Source: Rouxiella aceris (GTDB lineage: Bacteria; Pseudomonadota; Gammaproteobacteria; Enterobacterales; Enterobacteriaceae). Taken from it: a DNA stretch of 64,000 nucleotides. The notes beneath the pieces were generated by a model. The model was not told where the DNA came from and made no database searches. It saw only the letters and a program-made list of their open reading frames with translations. Location: positions 310,001 through 374,000 of the forward strand of contig NZ_JAADJU010000004.1 of NCBI RefSeq assembly GCF_012933545.1, read 5' to 3'. Below are positions 42,287 through 52,140 of the stretch, piece by piece; the first letter of the stretch is position 1; each line of letters opens with the position of its first letter. A program made the translations under genes and the position numbers.

Positions 42287-42954
42287 TGTGGGAATATTTG
42301 CCTGAAGTGCTGAAAGGTCTGCATACCAGCCTGACGCTGACCCTGGCCGCGCTGGTGGTCGCCTTGCTGCTGGCGCTGCTGTTCACCTGTATTCTGACGT
42401 TGAAAATCCCGGTGGTCAGCCAGATTGTCCGCGGCTATATCACGTTGTTTACCGGTACGCCGCTGCTGGTGCAAATCTTTCTGATTTATTATGGGCCAGG
42501 ACAGTTTCCGTCTATTCGCGAGATCCCCTGGCTGTGGGAGGTGCTTTCCCAGCCCTGGTTATGTGCGATGTTTGCGTTGGCGCTCAATAGCGCCGCCTAC
42601 ACCACGCAGCTGTTTGCCGGTGCGGTGCGGGCAATTCCTGGCGGACAATGGGAGTCCTGCGAAGCGCTGGGCATGTCCAGAAAACAGTCGCTGCGTATTC
42701 TGCTGCCCTATGCTTTTAAGCGGGCGCTGTCGTCTTATTCCAATGAAGTGGTGTTAGTCTTCAAAAGCACGTCGCTGGCCTACACCATTACGCTGATGGA
42801 TATTATGGGTCATAGCCAACTGATGTATGGCCGCAGTTACGATGTAATGGTATTTGGTGCCGCCGGTGTGGTTTACCTGTGCGTCAATGGTCTGCTGACG
42901 CTGGCCATGCGGTTGATTGAGCGCCGGGCGCTGGTCTTTGAGCGACGCAATTAG
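42286..42954 (+). CDS. artM: Arginine ABC transporter permease ArtM
   Basis: Second permease of the arginine importer; 222 residues with a TRG-type periplasmic loop (FTGTPLLVQIFLIYYGPGQF) and EAA loop TQLFAGAVRAIPGGQWESCE. Its ATG overlaps the artQ stop by one base. In E. coli artJ comes next; here the gene is followed 16 bp later by a non-coding repeat element and a break in synteny. Confidence 0.97.
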   Translation: MWEYLPEVLKGLHTSLTLTLAALVVALLLALLFTCILTLKIPVVSQIVRGYITLFTGTPLLVQIFLIYYGPGQFPSIREIPWLWEVLSQPWLCAMFALALNSAAYTTQLFAGAVRAIPGGQWESCEALGMSRKQSLRILLPYAFKRALSSYSNEVVLVFKSTSLAYTITLMDIMGHSQLMYGRSYDVMVFGAAGVVYLCVNGLLTLAMRLIERRALVFERRN

Positions 42955-42970
42955 TCGATAATTGGTTGGG

Positions 42971-43963
42971 TTTAAAGGGCAATTTTTGGTTTTAAAGTCA
43001 ACTTTAAGGTTAAGGTTAAGGTCAACTTCAAGGTCAAGGTCAACTGCATTCGCTGCGCTCACTGGGCGGCGGCCCAGACCGCCCAAAGGAGGCGAAGGCG
43101 CGCCTCCTTTGGAATCCTGCGCCTTGTCCAAATTGATAAGTGTCGTGCCCTCGGTTCGAGTTCTTTCCAGTAACTTCTGTGTGTGGCCTAAACCACGCCG
43201 CTGCGCGGTCCCTTCACTCGGTCGCGAGCCAAAAGCGTCTCGCTCCACGTCGCTCAGCGTAGGTTTTGAATCGGCCAGGAAACATTTAAAGCAAAACCGG
43301 CAACATTAAAGGTCAACTGCGAAAGACAAAAAGACAAAAATCTTTGTCTGAAACGGCACGGTGTAGATAGTTTGCTGGCACATTCAGAGACGGCGCCGCG
43401 CGAAGCGGAGGGAGACGCTTTTGGCTCCCGACCGAGCAAGGGGACTGCGCAGCAGCGCGGCTCGTGCCACGCGCGGAGTGACTGAAATATAGCCGGTAAT
43501 AGGCAGCAGACGCATCAACAACACCAAAAGGCCCAGGATTGTTAAGGAGCGGGCCAGCGCTCCTTAACTCGGTTCGGCACAGCGGGTCAAGTGGCCACTG
43601 CTATTATAAAACCGAAACAGCTCCTCATAGCTAATTGACTTTAAGACATAAATTGCCATTTAAGCCCAAACCGATACAACTCCTCATAGCCAATTGATTT
43701 TAAGCCATAAATTGCCATTTAAGCCCAACCCGAAACAGCTCCTCATAGTCCATTGATTTTAAGCCATAAATTGCCATTTAAGCCCAACGCGATACAACTC
43801 CTCATAGCCAATTGATTTTAAGCCAAAAATTGCCATTTAAGCCCAACCCGATACAGCTCCTCATAGTCCATTGATTTTAAAAAATAAATTGCCATTTAAG
43901 CTAAAACCGCCCCCTTGTCCTCGGAGTAAATTGACTTTAAAAAAGAAAAATTGCCATTTAAGA
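42971..43963 (+). repeat. Dispersed repeat element, copy A (~640-bp core plus expanded right end)
   Basis: From TTTAAAGGGCAATTTTTGG onward this matches copy B at 61450-62156, with only scattered differences by eye over ~640 bp. The parts, in order, are a TIR-like left end, AAGGTC/AAGGTT hexamer repeats, a hairpin at 43084-43111 (CAAAGGAGGCG/CGCCTCCTTTG), and two arms of a long inverted repeat around 43226-43241 and 43412-43427 (GAGCCAAAAGCGTCTC and its complement). A second hairpin follows at 43541-43568 (GTTAAGGAGCG/CGCTCCTTAAC). The right end ATTGCCATTTAAG is repeated in the tandem array. No transposase gene is present. Confidence 0.9.
43611..43963 (+). repeat. 59-bp tandem repeat array (five full units and one degenerate unit)
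   Basis: Units begin at 43611, 43670, 43729, 43788 and 43847, exactly 59 bp apart, with a diverged sixth unit from about 43906. Each contains CTCCTCATAG, TTGATTTTAAG (or TTGACTTTAAG) and ATTGCCATTTAAG. The unit equals the right end of the repeat element, present once in copy B. This is a minisatellite-type array and not CRISPR: there are no unique spacers. Confidence 0.93.
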
Positions 43964-44085
43964 CCCCTCCCCCACTACACCCTACATTTATTACATCGAT
44001 TTCATAAATATAGAGATATCCGTCACACTAAACCGCGAAAAAGCCCCCTAGAATAACCAGCCAAATGATCATCAAGGATGTCCCC

Positions 44086-44970
44086 ATGCACATACGTTTT
44101 ATCGATGCTTTTGCCAGCCTGCCCGCTCTGTTGCAATCTGCCCTTGAGCCGATACTCCGCCATGATGACTTCCCGGCCATGTTGACCGCACAGCAGGTCA
44201 GCCAACTTCGCCTGGAAACCGGGTTGGATGACACCGCCCTGGCGTTTGCGTTGCTGCCTTTGGCGGCGGCCTGCTCGCTGACACCAATTTCTCATTTTCA
44301 CGTTGGCGCCGTTGCCCGCGGGATCAGCGGCAATCTCTATTTTGGTGCCAATATGGAGTTTAGCGGCGCTTCGATGCAGCAAACCGTCCACGCAGAACAA
44401 TCAGCGGTGACTCATGCCTGGCTACGCGGCGAAACCAGACTGGCGTCCATTACGGTGAACTACACCCCTTGCGGTCACTGCCGACAATTTATGAATGAAC
44501 TGAATAGCGGCAGCGAGTTGGCTATCCATCTGCCGGATCGTGCAGTGGCCAGCCTCGGTGAATACCTGCCCTACTCTTTTGGCCCACAGGATCTGGATAT
44601 TGCAACCCTGCTGATGGACAAAGTCGATCACGGTTACCAAACATCTGCCAGTGATGCACTTAGCCAGCAGGCACTGGCCGCCTGTAATCAGAGCCATGCC
44701 CCTTATAGCCAGTCACACAGCGGTATTGCGCTGGAAAGTGACAGCGGGAAAATCTACGGTGGTCCCTATGCCGAGAATGCAGCCTTCAATCCGAGCCTGC
44801 CGCCCCTGCAAGCCGCATTGATCCTGCTGAATCTGTCCGGTGAAGATTGCCTGAAAATTCGCCGTGCCGTACTGATAGAACGCAGCGATCCGCTGGTCAG
44901 CCAACTTGACGCCACGCGGGCCACGCTGTCAGCACTCGGCTGTCAACAGTTGCAACATATTTCGCTGTAA
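44086..44970 (+). CDS. cdd: Cytidine deaminase
   Basis: Zinc enzyme that converts cytidine and deoxycytidine to uridine and deoxyuridine in pyrimidine salvage. The 294-residue product is of the homodimeric E. coli type: an active N-terminal domain with HAEQ (His102, Glu104) and PCGHC (Cys129, Cys132), and a C-terminal domain that has lost the zinc site. ATG 44086 has AAGGATG upstream and matches MHPRF of E. coli. In E. coli cdd lies near sanA, as here, but about 1.3 Mb from the art genes. Confidence 0.98.
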   Translation: MHIRFIDAFASLPALLQSALEPILRHDDFPAMLTAQQVSQLRLETGLDDTALAFALLPLAAACSLTPISHFHVGAVARGISGNLYFGANMEFSGASMQQTVHAEQSAVTHAWLRGETRLASITVNYTPCGHCRQFMNELNSGSELAIHLPDRAVASLGEYLPYSFGPQDLDIATLLMDKVDHGYQTSASDALSQQALAACNQSHAPYSQSHSGIALESDSGKIYGGPYAENAAFNPSLPPLQAALILLNLSGEDCLKIRRAVLIERSDPLVSQLDATRATLSALGCQQLQHISL

Positions 44971-45197
44971 AGCCATATGATACAAGGTCATCGCCCGGTG
45001 ACCTTGCTGGTGATAACCGTTAACTCCGGGCAACAGAAATAGTCCGATAACAAATAGCCTACATATTTTCTTTATCTTTTCAGTCTCTGTTCTTAGTATA
45101 GCTATGGCGCAGGTGACACCACCTCGACCCAGATAAAAACCATGCGCGTTACCCATTTGCCTTTCCTGCTTTTTCCGAGACCAGAAGAGTAAAATCA

Positions 45198-46895
45198 ATG
45201 GAACTTGAATACGAAAGTAAACGTCCACTTTATATCCCACACGCTGGCCCTATCCTGCTCGAATTTCCACTGCTGAATAAAGGCAGCGCCTTTAGCCAGG
45301 AAGAGAGAACCAACTTTAATCTGCACGGCCTGTTGCCGGAAGCGGTGGAGTCAATTGAAGAGCAGGCTGCCCGCGCCTATCGGCAATTTCAGGAATTTAA
45401 AAACGATATCGAGAAACATGTCTATCTGCGCAATATTCAGGATACCAATGAGACCCTGTTTTACCGCCTGATTGATGAACATCTCAGCGAAATGATGCCG
45501 GTGATCTATACCCCAACGGTGGGGGAAGCCTGTGAACATTTCTCGGATATTTACCGCCGCGCCCGTGGGTTGTTTATCGCTTATCCCAATCGCGAACATA
45601 TTGACGATATGCTGCAAAATGCCACCAAACAGCACGTTAAAGTGATTGTCGTCACCGACGGCGAACGCATTCTCGGCCTCGGCGACCAGGGCATCGGCGG
45701 GATGGGCATTCCTATCGGCAAGCTCTCGCTGTATACCGCCTGCGGTGGCATCAGCCCGGCCTATACGCTGCCAGTGGTATTGGATGCCGGCACCAACAAT
45801 CAGCAGTTACTTAACGATCCGCTGTATATGGGGTGGCGTCATCCGCGCATTACCGGTGACGAATACTATGCATTTGTCGATCAGTTTATCGAAGCGGTAA
45901 AAATCCGTTTCCCAAATGTTCTGTTGCAGTTCGAAGATTTTGCCCAGAAAAATGCCATGCCGTTGCTGGAGCGTTATCGCAAGGAGCTGTGCTGCTTTAA
46001 CGATGATATCCAGGGCACGGCGGCGGTGACACTGGGTAGCCTGCTGGCTGCCAGCCGCGCGGCGGGCAGTCGCTTACGCGATCAGACCGTCACCTTCCTC
46101 GGTGCCGGATCGGCAGGTTGCGGTATTGCCGAACAGATCGTGGCGCAAATGAAGTCAGAAGGTCTCAGCGAAGAGGAAGCTCGTGGCCGCGTCTTTATGG
46201 TCGATCGCTTTGGGCTGTTGACCGATAAACTGACCAACCTGCTCGACTTCCAGAGCCGGCTGGTGCAAAAAAGCGAAAACCTCGCCGACTGGGATGTTAA
46301 CAGCGACAATATCTCGCTGCTGGAAGTGGTGCGTTATGCCAAGCCGACGGTGTTGATTGGGGTTTCCGGCCAGCCCGGTCTGTTTACCGAAGAGATCATT
46401 CGCGAGATGCATACGCATTGCCCGCACCCGATTGTGATGCCGTTAACTAACCCGACATCGCGAGTGGAAGCACACCCGGCGGATATCATCAACTGGACAG
46501 ACGGCGCCGCCCTGGTGGCTACCGGCAGCCCGTTTGCGCCGGTAAGCTATAAAGACAAGCTGTATCCAATCGCACAATGCAACAACTCCTATATCTTCCC
46601 CGGTATTGGTCTGGCGATAATTGCCTCCGGAGCAACGCAGGTTACCGATGGCATGCTGATGGCGGCAAGCCGCGCTCTGGCCGAGTGCTCACCGCTGGCT
46701 ACCGATGGCGTCGGTTCGCTGTTGCCTGACGTTAACGATATCCAGGGCGTGTCCAAGTGCATTGCCATGGAAGTCGGCAAAGCCGCACAGATTGAAGGGG
46801 TGGCAACAGTCACCTCAGAGGATGCGCTTTCCAAAGCGATCCAACACAACTTCTGGGCCCCGCAGTACCGCAGTTATAAACGCACGTCGTTCTAA
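45198..46895 (+). CDS. maeA: NAD-dependent malic enzyme
   Basis: Oxidative decarboxylation of malate to pyruvate, feeding gluconeogenic metabolism. The 565-residue product equals the E. coli MaeA (SfcA) type: [20 protein letters not shown] at the active site, [17 protein letters not shown], the malate/metal region [20 protein letters not shown], and a Rossmann motif [15 protein letters not shown]. It lies between cdd and sanA. In E. coli maeA is in an unrelated position, so the local order is lineage-specific. Confidence 0.97.
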   Translation: MELEYESKRPLYIPHAGPILLEFPLLNKGSAFSQEERTNFNLHGLLPEAVESIEEQAARAYRQFQEFKNDIEKHVYLRNIQDTNETLFYRLIDEHLSEMMPVIYTPTVGEACEHFSDIYRRARGLFIAYPNREHIDDMLQNATKQHVKVIVVTDGERILGLGDQGIGGMGIPIGKLSLYTACGGISPAYTLPVVLDAGTNNQQLLNDPLYMGWRHPRITGDEYYAFVDQFIEAVKIRFPNVLLQFEDFAQKNAMPLLERYRKELCCFNDDIQGTAAVTLGSLLAASRAAGSRLRDQTVTFLGAGSAGCGIAEQIVAQMKSEGLSEEEARGRVFMVDRFGLLTDKLTNLLDFQSRLVQKSENLADWDVNSDNISLLEVVRYAKPTVLIGVSGQPGLFTEEIIREMHTHCPHPIVMPLTNPTSRVEAHPADIINWTDGAALVATGSPFAPVSYKDKLYPIAQCNNSYIFPGIGLAIIASGATQVTDGMLMAASRALAECSPLATDGVGSLLPDVNDIQGVSKCIAMEVGKAAQIEGVATVTSEDALSKAIQHNFWAPQYRSYKRTSF

Positions 46896-46950
46896 TTCCT
46901 GCCTTTCGGCAGCGTCCTGCTCTTAGGGGGCGTTGCCGATTACCCAAAAA

Positions 46951-47076
46951 ATACCCAAGTAGTTGACGTTGCAGCAAGGCGGCAAGTGAGTGAATCCCGA
47001 TGAGCTTACATCAGTAAGTGATTCGGGTGAACGAGCGCAGCCAACGCTGCTGCGGCGACAAATACGCCGGATATTG
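46951..47076 (+). repeat. Dispersed ~125-bp intergenic repeat, copy 2
   Basis: It shares with 5861-5984 (reverse strand) the stretches GGCGGCAAG, GAGCTTACATCAGTAA and GCAGCCAACGC, and begins and ends with ATACCC/GGATAT-like ends. The core is a CTTAC-ATCA-GTAAG stem within a CCCGA...TCGGG frame. It lies between maeA and sanA. Confidence 0.8.
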
Positions 47077-47138
47077 ATGAAAAATAGAGCAAGTGGTCCA
47101 TGAACACCCCGTAATTATTGCGTCCTGCCGGTAGGTAA

Positions 47139-47945
<807 letters not shown>

Positions 47946-47960
47946 ACGTCGTTCGGGTAT

Positions 47961-47982
47961 ACGGCGGGATAACTCCCGCCGT
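47961..47982. terminator. Stem-loop between convergent sanA and lyase genes
   Basis: ACGGCGGGA and TCCCGCCGT form a 9-bp perfect stem with a 4-nt loop, 16 bp after the sanA stop and 15 bp past the lyase stop. The position suits a bidirectional terminator although T tracts are short. Confidence 0.7.
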
Positions 47983-47996
47983 GATTAATGCCGGTT

Positions 47997-50705
47997 TTAT
48001 GGCTGACGAAAAACTTTTATCGTCACGCTTTTACCTATCTCCGTCCCGAAAGGCAGGTCAACGTCAAGGGTAGTGTCATCACCCTCTGTCGCTAAAACAC
48101 GGCAACCTTCGGTGCAAAGGAAGCTTCCCTTTAGTTGCAACTGCACTTTTTTAAGTGAGCTGTTCTGCGTCGGTTCGCTGAGGGTAATCTGCGTTTCTCC
48201 GCTATCTTGCGCTTTGGCAAGCAATAACATCGGCAGCGTCGCCTTTACCTGCACATCCCGTGTCAGCGCGATCCATTCATCTTTCACCTGATACACGGCC
48301 GCCATACCAAGATTGTTTTGGTTATCCCGCACCGCATGCAGCCAATTTTCGCGGCACGTGGTCAGTTGCGCGACTCTTTTTTCAGCCAACCCCGGCGGGT
48401 TATTCATCTCGAAAGAGGCTGACGGTTGCACATAATACAAATAATGACCATCCATGCCCGGGTTATGTTCGATCCACAGGCTAAACACTTCTTTGCTGAT
48501 TTGTGCCGAGGAAGTGCCGATATTGATATCATGCCAACTGCCGCTTTGGGCCTGAGATTGCAGGGTAATGATTTGTGACTCGCTGGCAGGGAACAGATAT
48601 TCGATACCGTTATGCTGCACCCAGACAATATCCCCCGACTGCAGACGTTGTCCTTCCTGCAAATGATATACCGTGGCACTATTTTTCAGTCGGTACTGTA
48701 TATCGCCCTGGCGCAAGGCTTGCTCAACGCTGGTTACCACCTCGGCCTTGGCCTGGCGGGTATCGATATTGGAGCCAATATTCAAGATTGCATCATCAAA
48801 ATGAAAATAGCTTTTGTGAGCATTGGCGACATTGAGTCGACTTAATTCCATCGCCGCCAATCCCAGCGTGCCATTGCTGACGCCACCGACAAAGCTGTGG
48901 CTGCCGTAGGCGGTGTTTCCCCATTCATTTAGCGGCAACGTCAGATCGTCCTGCTCGGCGGTAATACCTGGCAGGCGTTTCCAGTTCCATACCGGCTGAA
49001 TATCTCGATATTCGTTACCGCTTCGCGTTAACAACTGACTTCCCGCCCCCAGGAAATAACTTAACAGCCCTTCGCCATTGCCGGTTTCAGAAGTCGTGGT
49101 GCGTTTTGAGACCATTCGTAATGAAGCCGAATACGCCGGACCAAAATGGAACATATTATCGGTGGTCCAGTAATAACGATTACCACGATAGTATTGATTG
49201 GTGGACTCATCCGCCGTTTGACCACGATGCAGCAACTCTTTCAATATCTCTTTACGCGGACTATTGGGATTAATCTCCAGCAACTTGGCGGTAAATTTAT
49301 TAACCATGCCGCCAAAACTGGCGGTTGAACGGCTATGACTACGTCCAGCGACATGAAAATCCGTAATGCCCGCGTAACCGGACCAGCCCATGCCATCAAT
49401 CAACCAGCGTTCAAGCAGTTCAAACTGTTTGGCCGGGATAGCATAGTCTGTGCCGTAAACCCCGTTTTGCACCGCGAGAATACCGTCCATAAAGACATAG
49501 CCATAACCTGCGGTATATAACTGAGAAATCAGCTGGCCATTAGCGGTGCCACAGTGCGAGGTAAAGGACATATCTGCGCGGATCCCTTCGCAACTGTCGG
49601 TATCCTGCCCTGGCTGTATCACCGCCAGGTCGGAGACGGTTTGCGTACTTTCACGCAGAAAGCCATCGTATAACTTCAGGTCGGCGGCCGCAGCGATGCC
49701 GCCATTGAGCGCCAATATGGCCCACATTTGTTGAATAGCGGCATAATCGATCAGATTGGCTCCCCAGTTATTTTTGCCACTGGACACGTTCGCCACGCGC
49801 AGATAAGGCAAGAGTTTGGCGACCAGTTGGTTGGGAGTTATTTCTGGAAACAGCAGTAAGGCAGCGCGGGCGACAGAGCGGGGATTACCGATAGAGGAGT
49901 TCCACCAATTACTGTATTGATAATTCTTGTCTACCAGGAATAACAGGGCACGCAGAGCAGCAGCCTGTGCATCTTTAACGACGACACAATTGGCGGTCAT
50001 ATTGCGGCATTCAGCGCGATTCTGATGGGCGTAAGAGGCCAATTGCAGTACGCGGTCAAGATGTGCACCGGTTACCGAAGTATCGGCAAGCGGTTTTTTA
50101 TTATCGGGATAGCTGAGATCGGTAAAACTGCCGCCACTCTCTTTGGCGATCCACTGTTTTACGTTAGCCAGTGAATAGCTATAAGCGGCGGCATCAGCCA
50201 GACGCTGCAACACCAGGCGGTACTGCGCCAGGTTGGCATGGTCGATATAATAAGTGAAATTAAGCGGCAAATCAGCAGGTAACCAGACCGTATTAAGATA
50301 GCTGCTATAGGCAGGCCGGTAAGCGCCCTCTTGCCATTCGCCAACGCGAGCCAGCGTTGACTGGGCATTGACTGCCTTGGCCAGCAGGTAAGGCCAGGTA
50401 TATTGGCCAGTTTCTGCCGAACCAGGGTTAAGCGTAATTCGTTCCTTGAGTTGATCACTGCCGCGATCGCGCACCTCGAACACTAGTGCCGATCCCGCCA
50501 ACAACTCGCCTTTCGAGGCGATATACCCCCGTTCCTCACGGACGCCAAATCGGGGCGCGGGCTTGCTTGTCGTGGAGAAAGGTTTGCTGACGGCGAGGAC
50601 TGCGGCTCCCTGAGTAGTGAGGCCAGTTTGTGCCCCGGCGAGGCTGGTTGCGCAGGCAATGGAAAAGGTGAGCAACGAGCATTTGAATACTTTAACGGCA
50701 AGCAT
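47997..50705 (-). CDS. Polysaccharide lyase family 8 (hyaluronate/chondroitin AC/xanthan lyase type)
   Basis: 902-residue secreted enzyme expected to cut uronic-acid polysaccharides by beta-elimination. A signal peptide spans residues 1-~25 (FSIACATSLAGA). The alpha/alpha-toroid domain has NWWNSSIGNPRSVARAALLL and the catalytic stretch SFTSHCGTANGQLISQLYTAGYG, supplying the expected His and Tyr. The beta-sandwich domain contains SKRTTTSETGNGEGLLSYF, equivalent to the Arg/Glu and NGEN region. ATG 50705 has GAGGAA upstream. The substrate cannot be told from sequence: hyaluronan or chondroitin (host matrix) and bacterial or plant glycans are all possible. It stands alone without transporters or sugar kinases. 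In E. coli the sanA-mglC gap holds preTA instead. Confidence 0.92.
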   Translation of the reverse strand: MLAVKVFKCSLLTFSIACATSLAGAQTGLTTQGAAVLAVSKPFSTTSKPAPRFGVREERGYIASKGELLAGSALVFEVRDRGSDQLKERITLNPGSAETGQYTWPYLLAKAVNAQSTLARVGEWQEGAYRPAYSSYLNTVWLPADLPLNFTYYIDHANLAQYRLVLQRLADAAAYSYSLANVKQWIAKESGGSFTDLSYPDNKKPLADTSVTGAHLDRVLQLASYAHQNRAECRNMTANCVVVKDAQAAALRALLFLVDKNYQYSNWWNSSIGNPRSVARAALLLFPEITPNQLVAKLLPYLRVANVSSGKNNWGANLIDYAAIQQMWAILALNGGIAAAADLKLYDGFLRESTQTVSDLAVIQPGQDTDSCEGIRADMSFTSHCGTANGQLISQLYTAGYGYVFMDGILAVQNGVYGTDYAIPAKQFELLERWLIDGMGWSGYAGITDFHVAGRSHSRSTASFGGMVNKFTAKLLEINPNSPRKEILKELLHRGQTADESTNQYYRGNRYYWTTDNMFHFGPAYSASLRMVSKRTTTSETGNGEGLLSYFLGAGSQLLTRSGNEYRDIQPVWNWKRLPGITAEQDDLTLPLNEWGNTAYGSHSFVGGVSNGTLGLAAMELSRLNVANAHKSYFHFDDAILNIGSNIDTRQAKAEVVTSVEQALRQGDIQYRLKNSATVYHLQEGQRLQSGDIVWVQHNGIEYLFPASESQIITLQSQAQSGSWHDINIGTSSAQISKEVFSLWIEHNPGMDGHYLYYVQPSASFEMNNPPGLAEKRVAQLTTCRENWLHAVRDNQNNLGMAAVYQVKDEWIALTRDVQVKATLPMLLLAKAQDSGETQITLSEPTQNSSLKKVQLQLKGSFLCTEGCRVLATEGDDTTLDVDLPFGTEIGKSVTIKVFRQP

Positions 50706-51111
50706 GATATTCCTCTATCAATCAAAAAGTTATGACTGACAGAGCATGAAATAATGCTTTTTATTCAGAAATAAGAGGATGCCATTAACCCACCAAGAGT
50801 TTCAGTCTTATTAAATAGAAAACTCTCGTTTAACCAGGAGCCTTCTCTTTAGCGGACCAGAAATAAACCAGGCGGGGTTGATAAACCGCAGAAAATGCAA
50901 CAGGGCACAATTCTGTGCCCTGTCAGACTGCTGACAAAGTCCATTATTAGGGAGAGTGCACCGTTGGGGTCGTAGCGGGCTTGCCCGCCGGAGCGCCCCT
51001 AGGTGTGCTATGCCCGGGTATCTCGATCATCAAGACGACTTTGTCATCAAACTCACAGGGCACAATTCTGTGCCCTGTTTAATTAGTGCCGTGTCTGAAA
51101 ATCGTTTAAGG
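50706..51111. other. Intergenic region lyase-mglC
   Basis: 406 bp. The 50706-50890 part is upstream DNA for the lyase gene. 50900-51078 is a compact element with palindromic ends, described separately. No gene is supported. Confidence 0.6.
50900..51078. repeat. 179-bp element ending in two identical 24-bp palindromes
   Basis: ACAGGGCACA-ATTC-TGTGCCCTGT occurs at 50900-50923 and again at 51055-51078. Just inside, GACAAAGTC (after copy 1) and GACTTTGTC (before copy 2) are complementary, so the two ends form an inverted repeat of about 40 bp. The centre is G+C-rich with its own GCGGGC/GCCCGC stem. It looks like a MITE- or REP-type element that may also end the mgl transcript. Confidence 0.8.
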
Positions 51112-52122
51112 TTATTTTTTCTTGGCGTATTTCAAGGAGTCGAGCGCTACGGCGAAGATAATAATGCCGCCCTTGATAATGTACTGCCAGTAAGGGTTAA
51201 CACCGATATAGGTCAGGCCATAGTTGATAACGGTAAAGATCAGTACACCGGTCACCACGCCTGCTACCGAACCAACACCACCGGCGAAGGAAACGCCACC
51301 CACCACACAGGCGGCAATCGCATCGAGCTCATACATAAAGCCGAGGTTATTGGTGGCACTACCGATACGCCCTGCTTCCAGCATACCGCCGAAGGCATAA
51401 AACACACCGGATAACGCGTAGATCATGATCAGGTTCAGGGGAACGTTTACGCCTGATACTTTGGCTGCTTCAGGGTTACCACCGATAGCAAAGATATTTT
51501 TACCAAAGCGCGTTTTATTCCACAGTACCCAGACAAAGGCGATGGCAATAATCGCATAGAAGGTGATATAGGAAAGCTTCAATCCTCCCAGGCTAATAAA
51601 GCCCTGCGCAAAATGCGAGAAGTGGCTGTCGAAACCGGCAATTGGCGATGCGCCCACAAAGTCGTAATACAGTGAGTTAATACCGTAAACGATAATCATG
51701 GTACCCAAAGTGGTGATAAATGGCGTTACATTCAGATATGCAATGATGATACCGTTCAGCAGACCAATCAACGCACCAATCAGGCACACAGCCAGGATCA
51801 CTAATGGGATTGGAACGACGCCCATATGTGGGAACACTTTGTTGATGTTATCCATGCCCTGCAACATGGTAGCCGCAACCACTGCCGCCAGGCCAACCTG
51901 ACGCCCGGCAGACAGGTCAGTACCCTGTGTGACGATCAAACCCGCTACACCAAGGGCAATAATAACACGCACTGAAGACTGGGTAAGAATATTCCCCAGG
52001 TTCATCAGACTCAGGAAAGTAGGATCCTGGAAAATAATAATGGCCAACAAGACAAACAGTACAACATAAATCGCGCCCTCTTTAAGATAAGTGAGCATGC
52101 TTTTCTTATTTAATGCATTCAT
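51112..52122 (-). CDS. mglC: Galactose/methyl galactoside ABC transporter permease MglC
   Basis: 336-residue inner-membrane permease of the ribose/galactose (RbsC-type) class with about ten hydrophobic segments. Conserved parts are TQGTDLSAGRQVGLAAVVAA, TPFITTLGTMIIVYG, FGKNIFAIGGNPEAAKVSG and ACVVGGVSFAGGVGSV. It ends the mglBAC operon, 18 bp after mglA. The element with palindromic ends follows directly. Confidence 0.98.
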   Translation of the reverse strand: MNALNKKSMLTYLKEGAIYVVLFVLLAIIIFQDPTFLSLMNLGNILTQSSVRVIIALGVAGLIVTQGTDLSAGRQVGLAAVVAATMLQGMDNINKVFPHMGVVPIPLVILAVCLIGALIGLLNGIIIAYLNVTPFITTLGTMIIVYGINSLYYDFVGASPIAGFDSHFSHFAQGFISLGGLKLSYITFYAIIAIAFVWVLWNKTRFGKNIFAIGGNPEAAKVSGVNVPLNLIMIYALSGVFYAFGGMLEAGRIGSATNNLGFMYELDAIAACVVGGVSFAGGVGSVAGVVTGVLIFTVINYGLTYIGVNPYWQYIIKGGIIIFAVALDSLKYAKKK

Positions 52123-52140
52123 AATAAGAACCCTTAAAAA

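Larger units (their letters stand above)
42955..44085. other. 1.1-kb non-coding gap artM-cdd, filled by repeat element A and a tandem array
   Basis: The gap consists of repeat element A (42971-43963), including a 59-bp tandem array (43611-43963), and about 120 bp of A+T-rich DNA before cdd that should hold the cdd promoter. Open frames in the repeat also occur in copy B on both strands and look spurious. This gap is also a synteny breakpoint relative to E. coli. Confidence 0.8.

Noticed and set aside
42754-43309. Overlapping open frames on both strands in repeat element A, repeated in B (61425-61782)
   Set aside because: They occur on both strands of a structured repeat, end in the inverted repeats and have no recognisable protein family; treated as non-coding.
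43611-43963. Possible CRISPR array
   Set aside because: Units are contiguous 59-bp tandem copies with no unique spacers and no cas genes are present.
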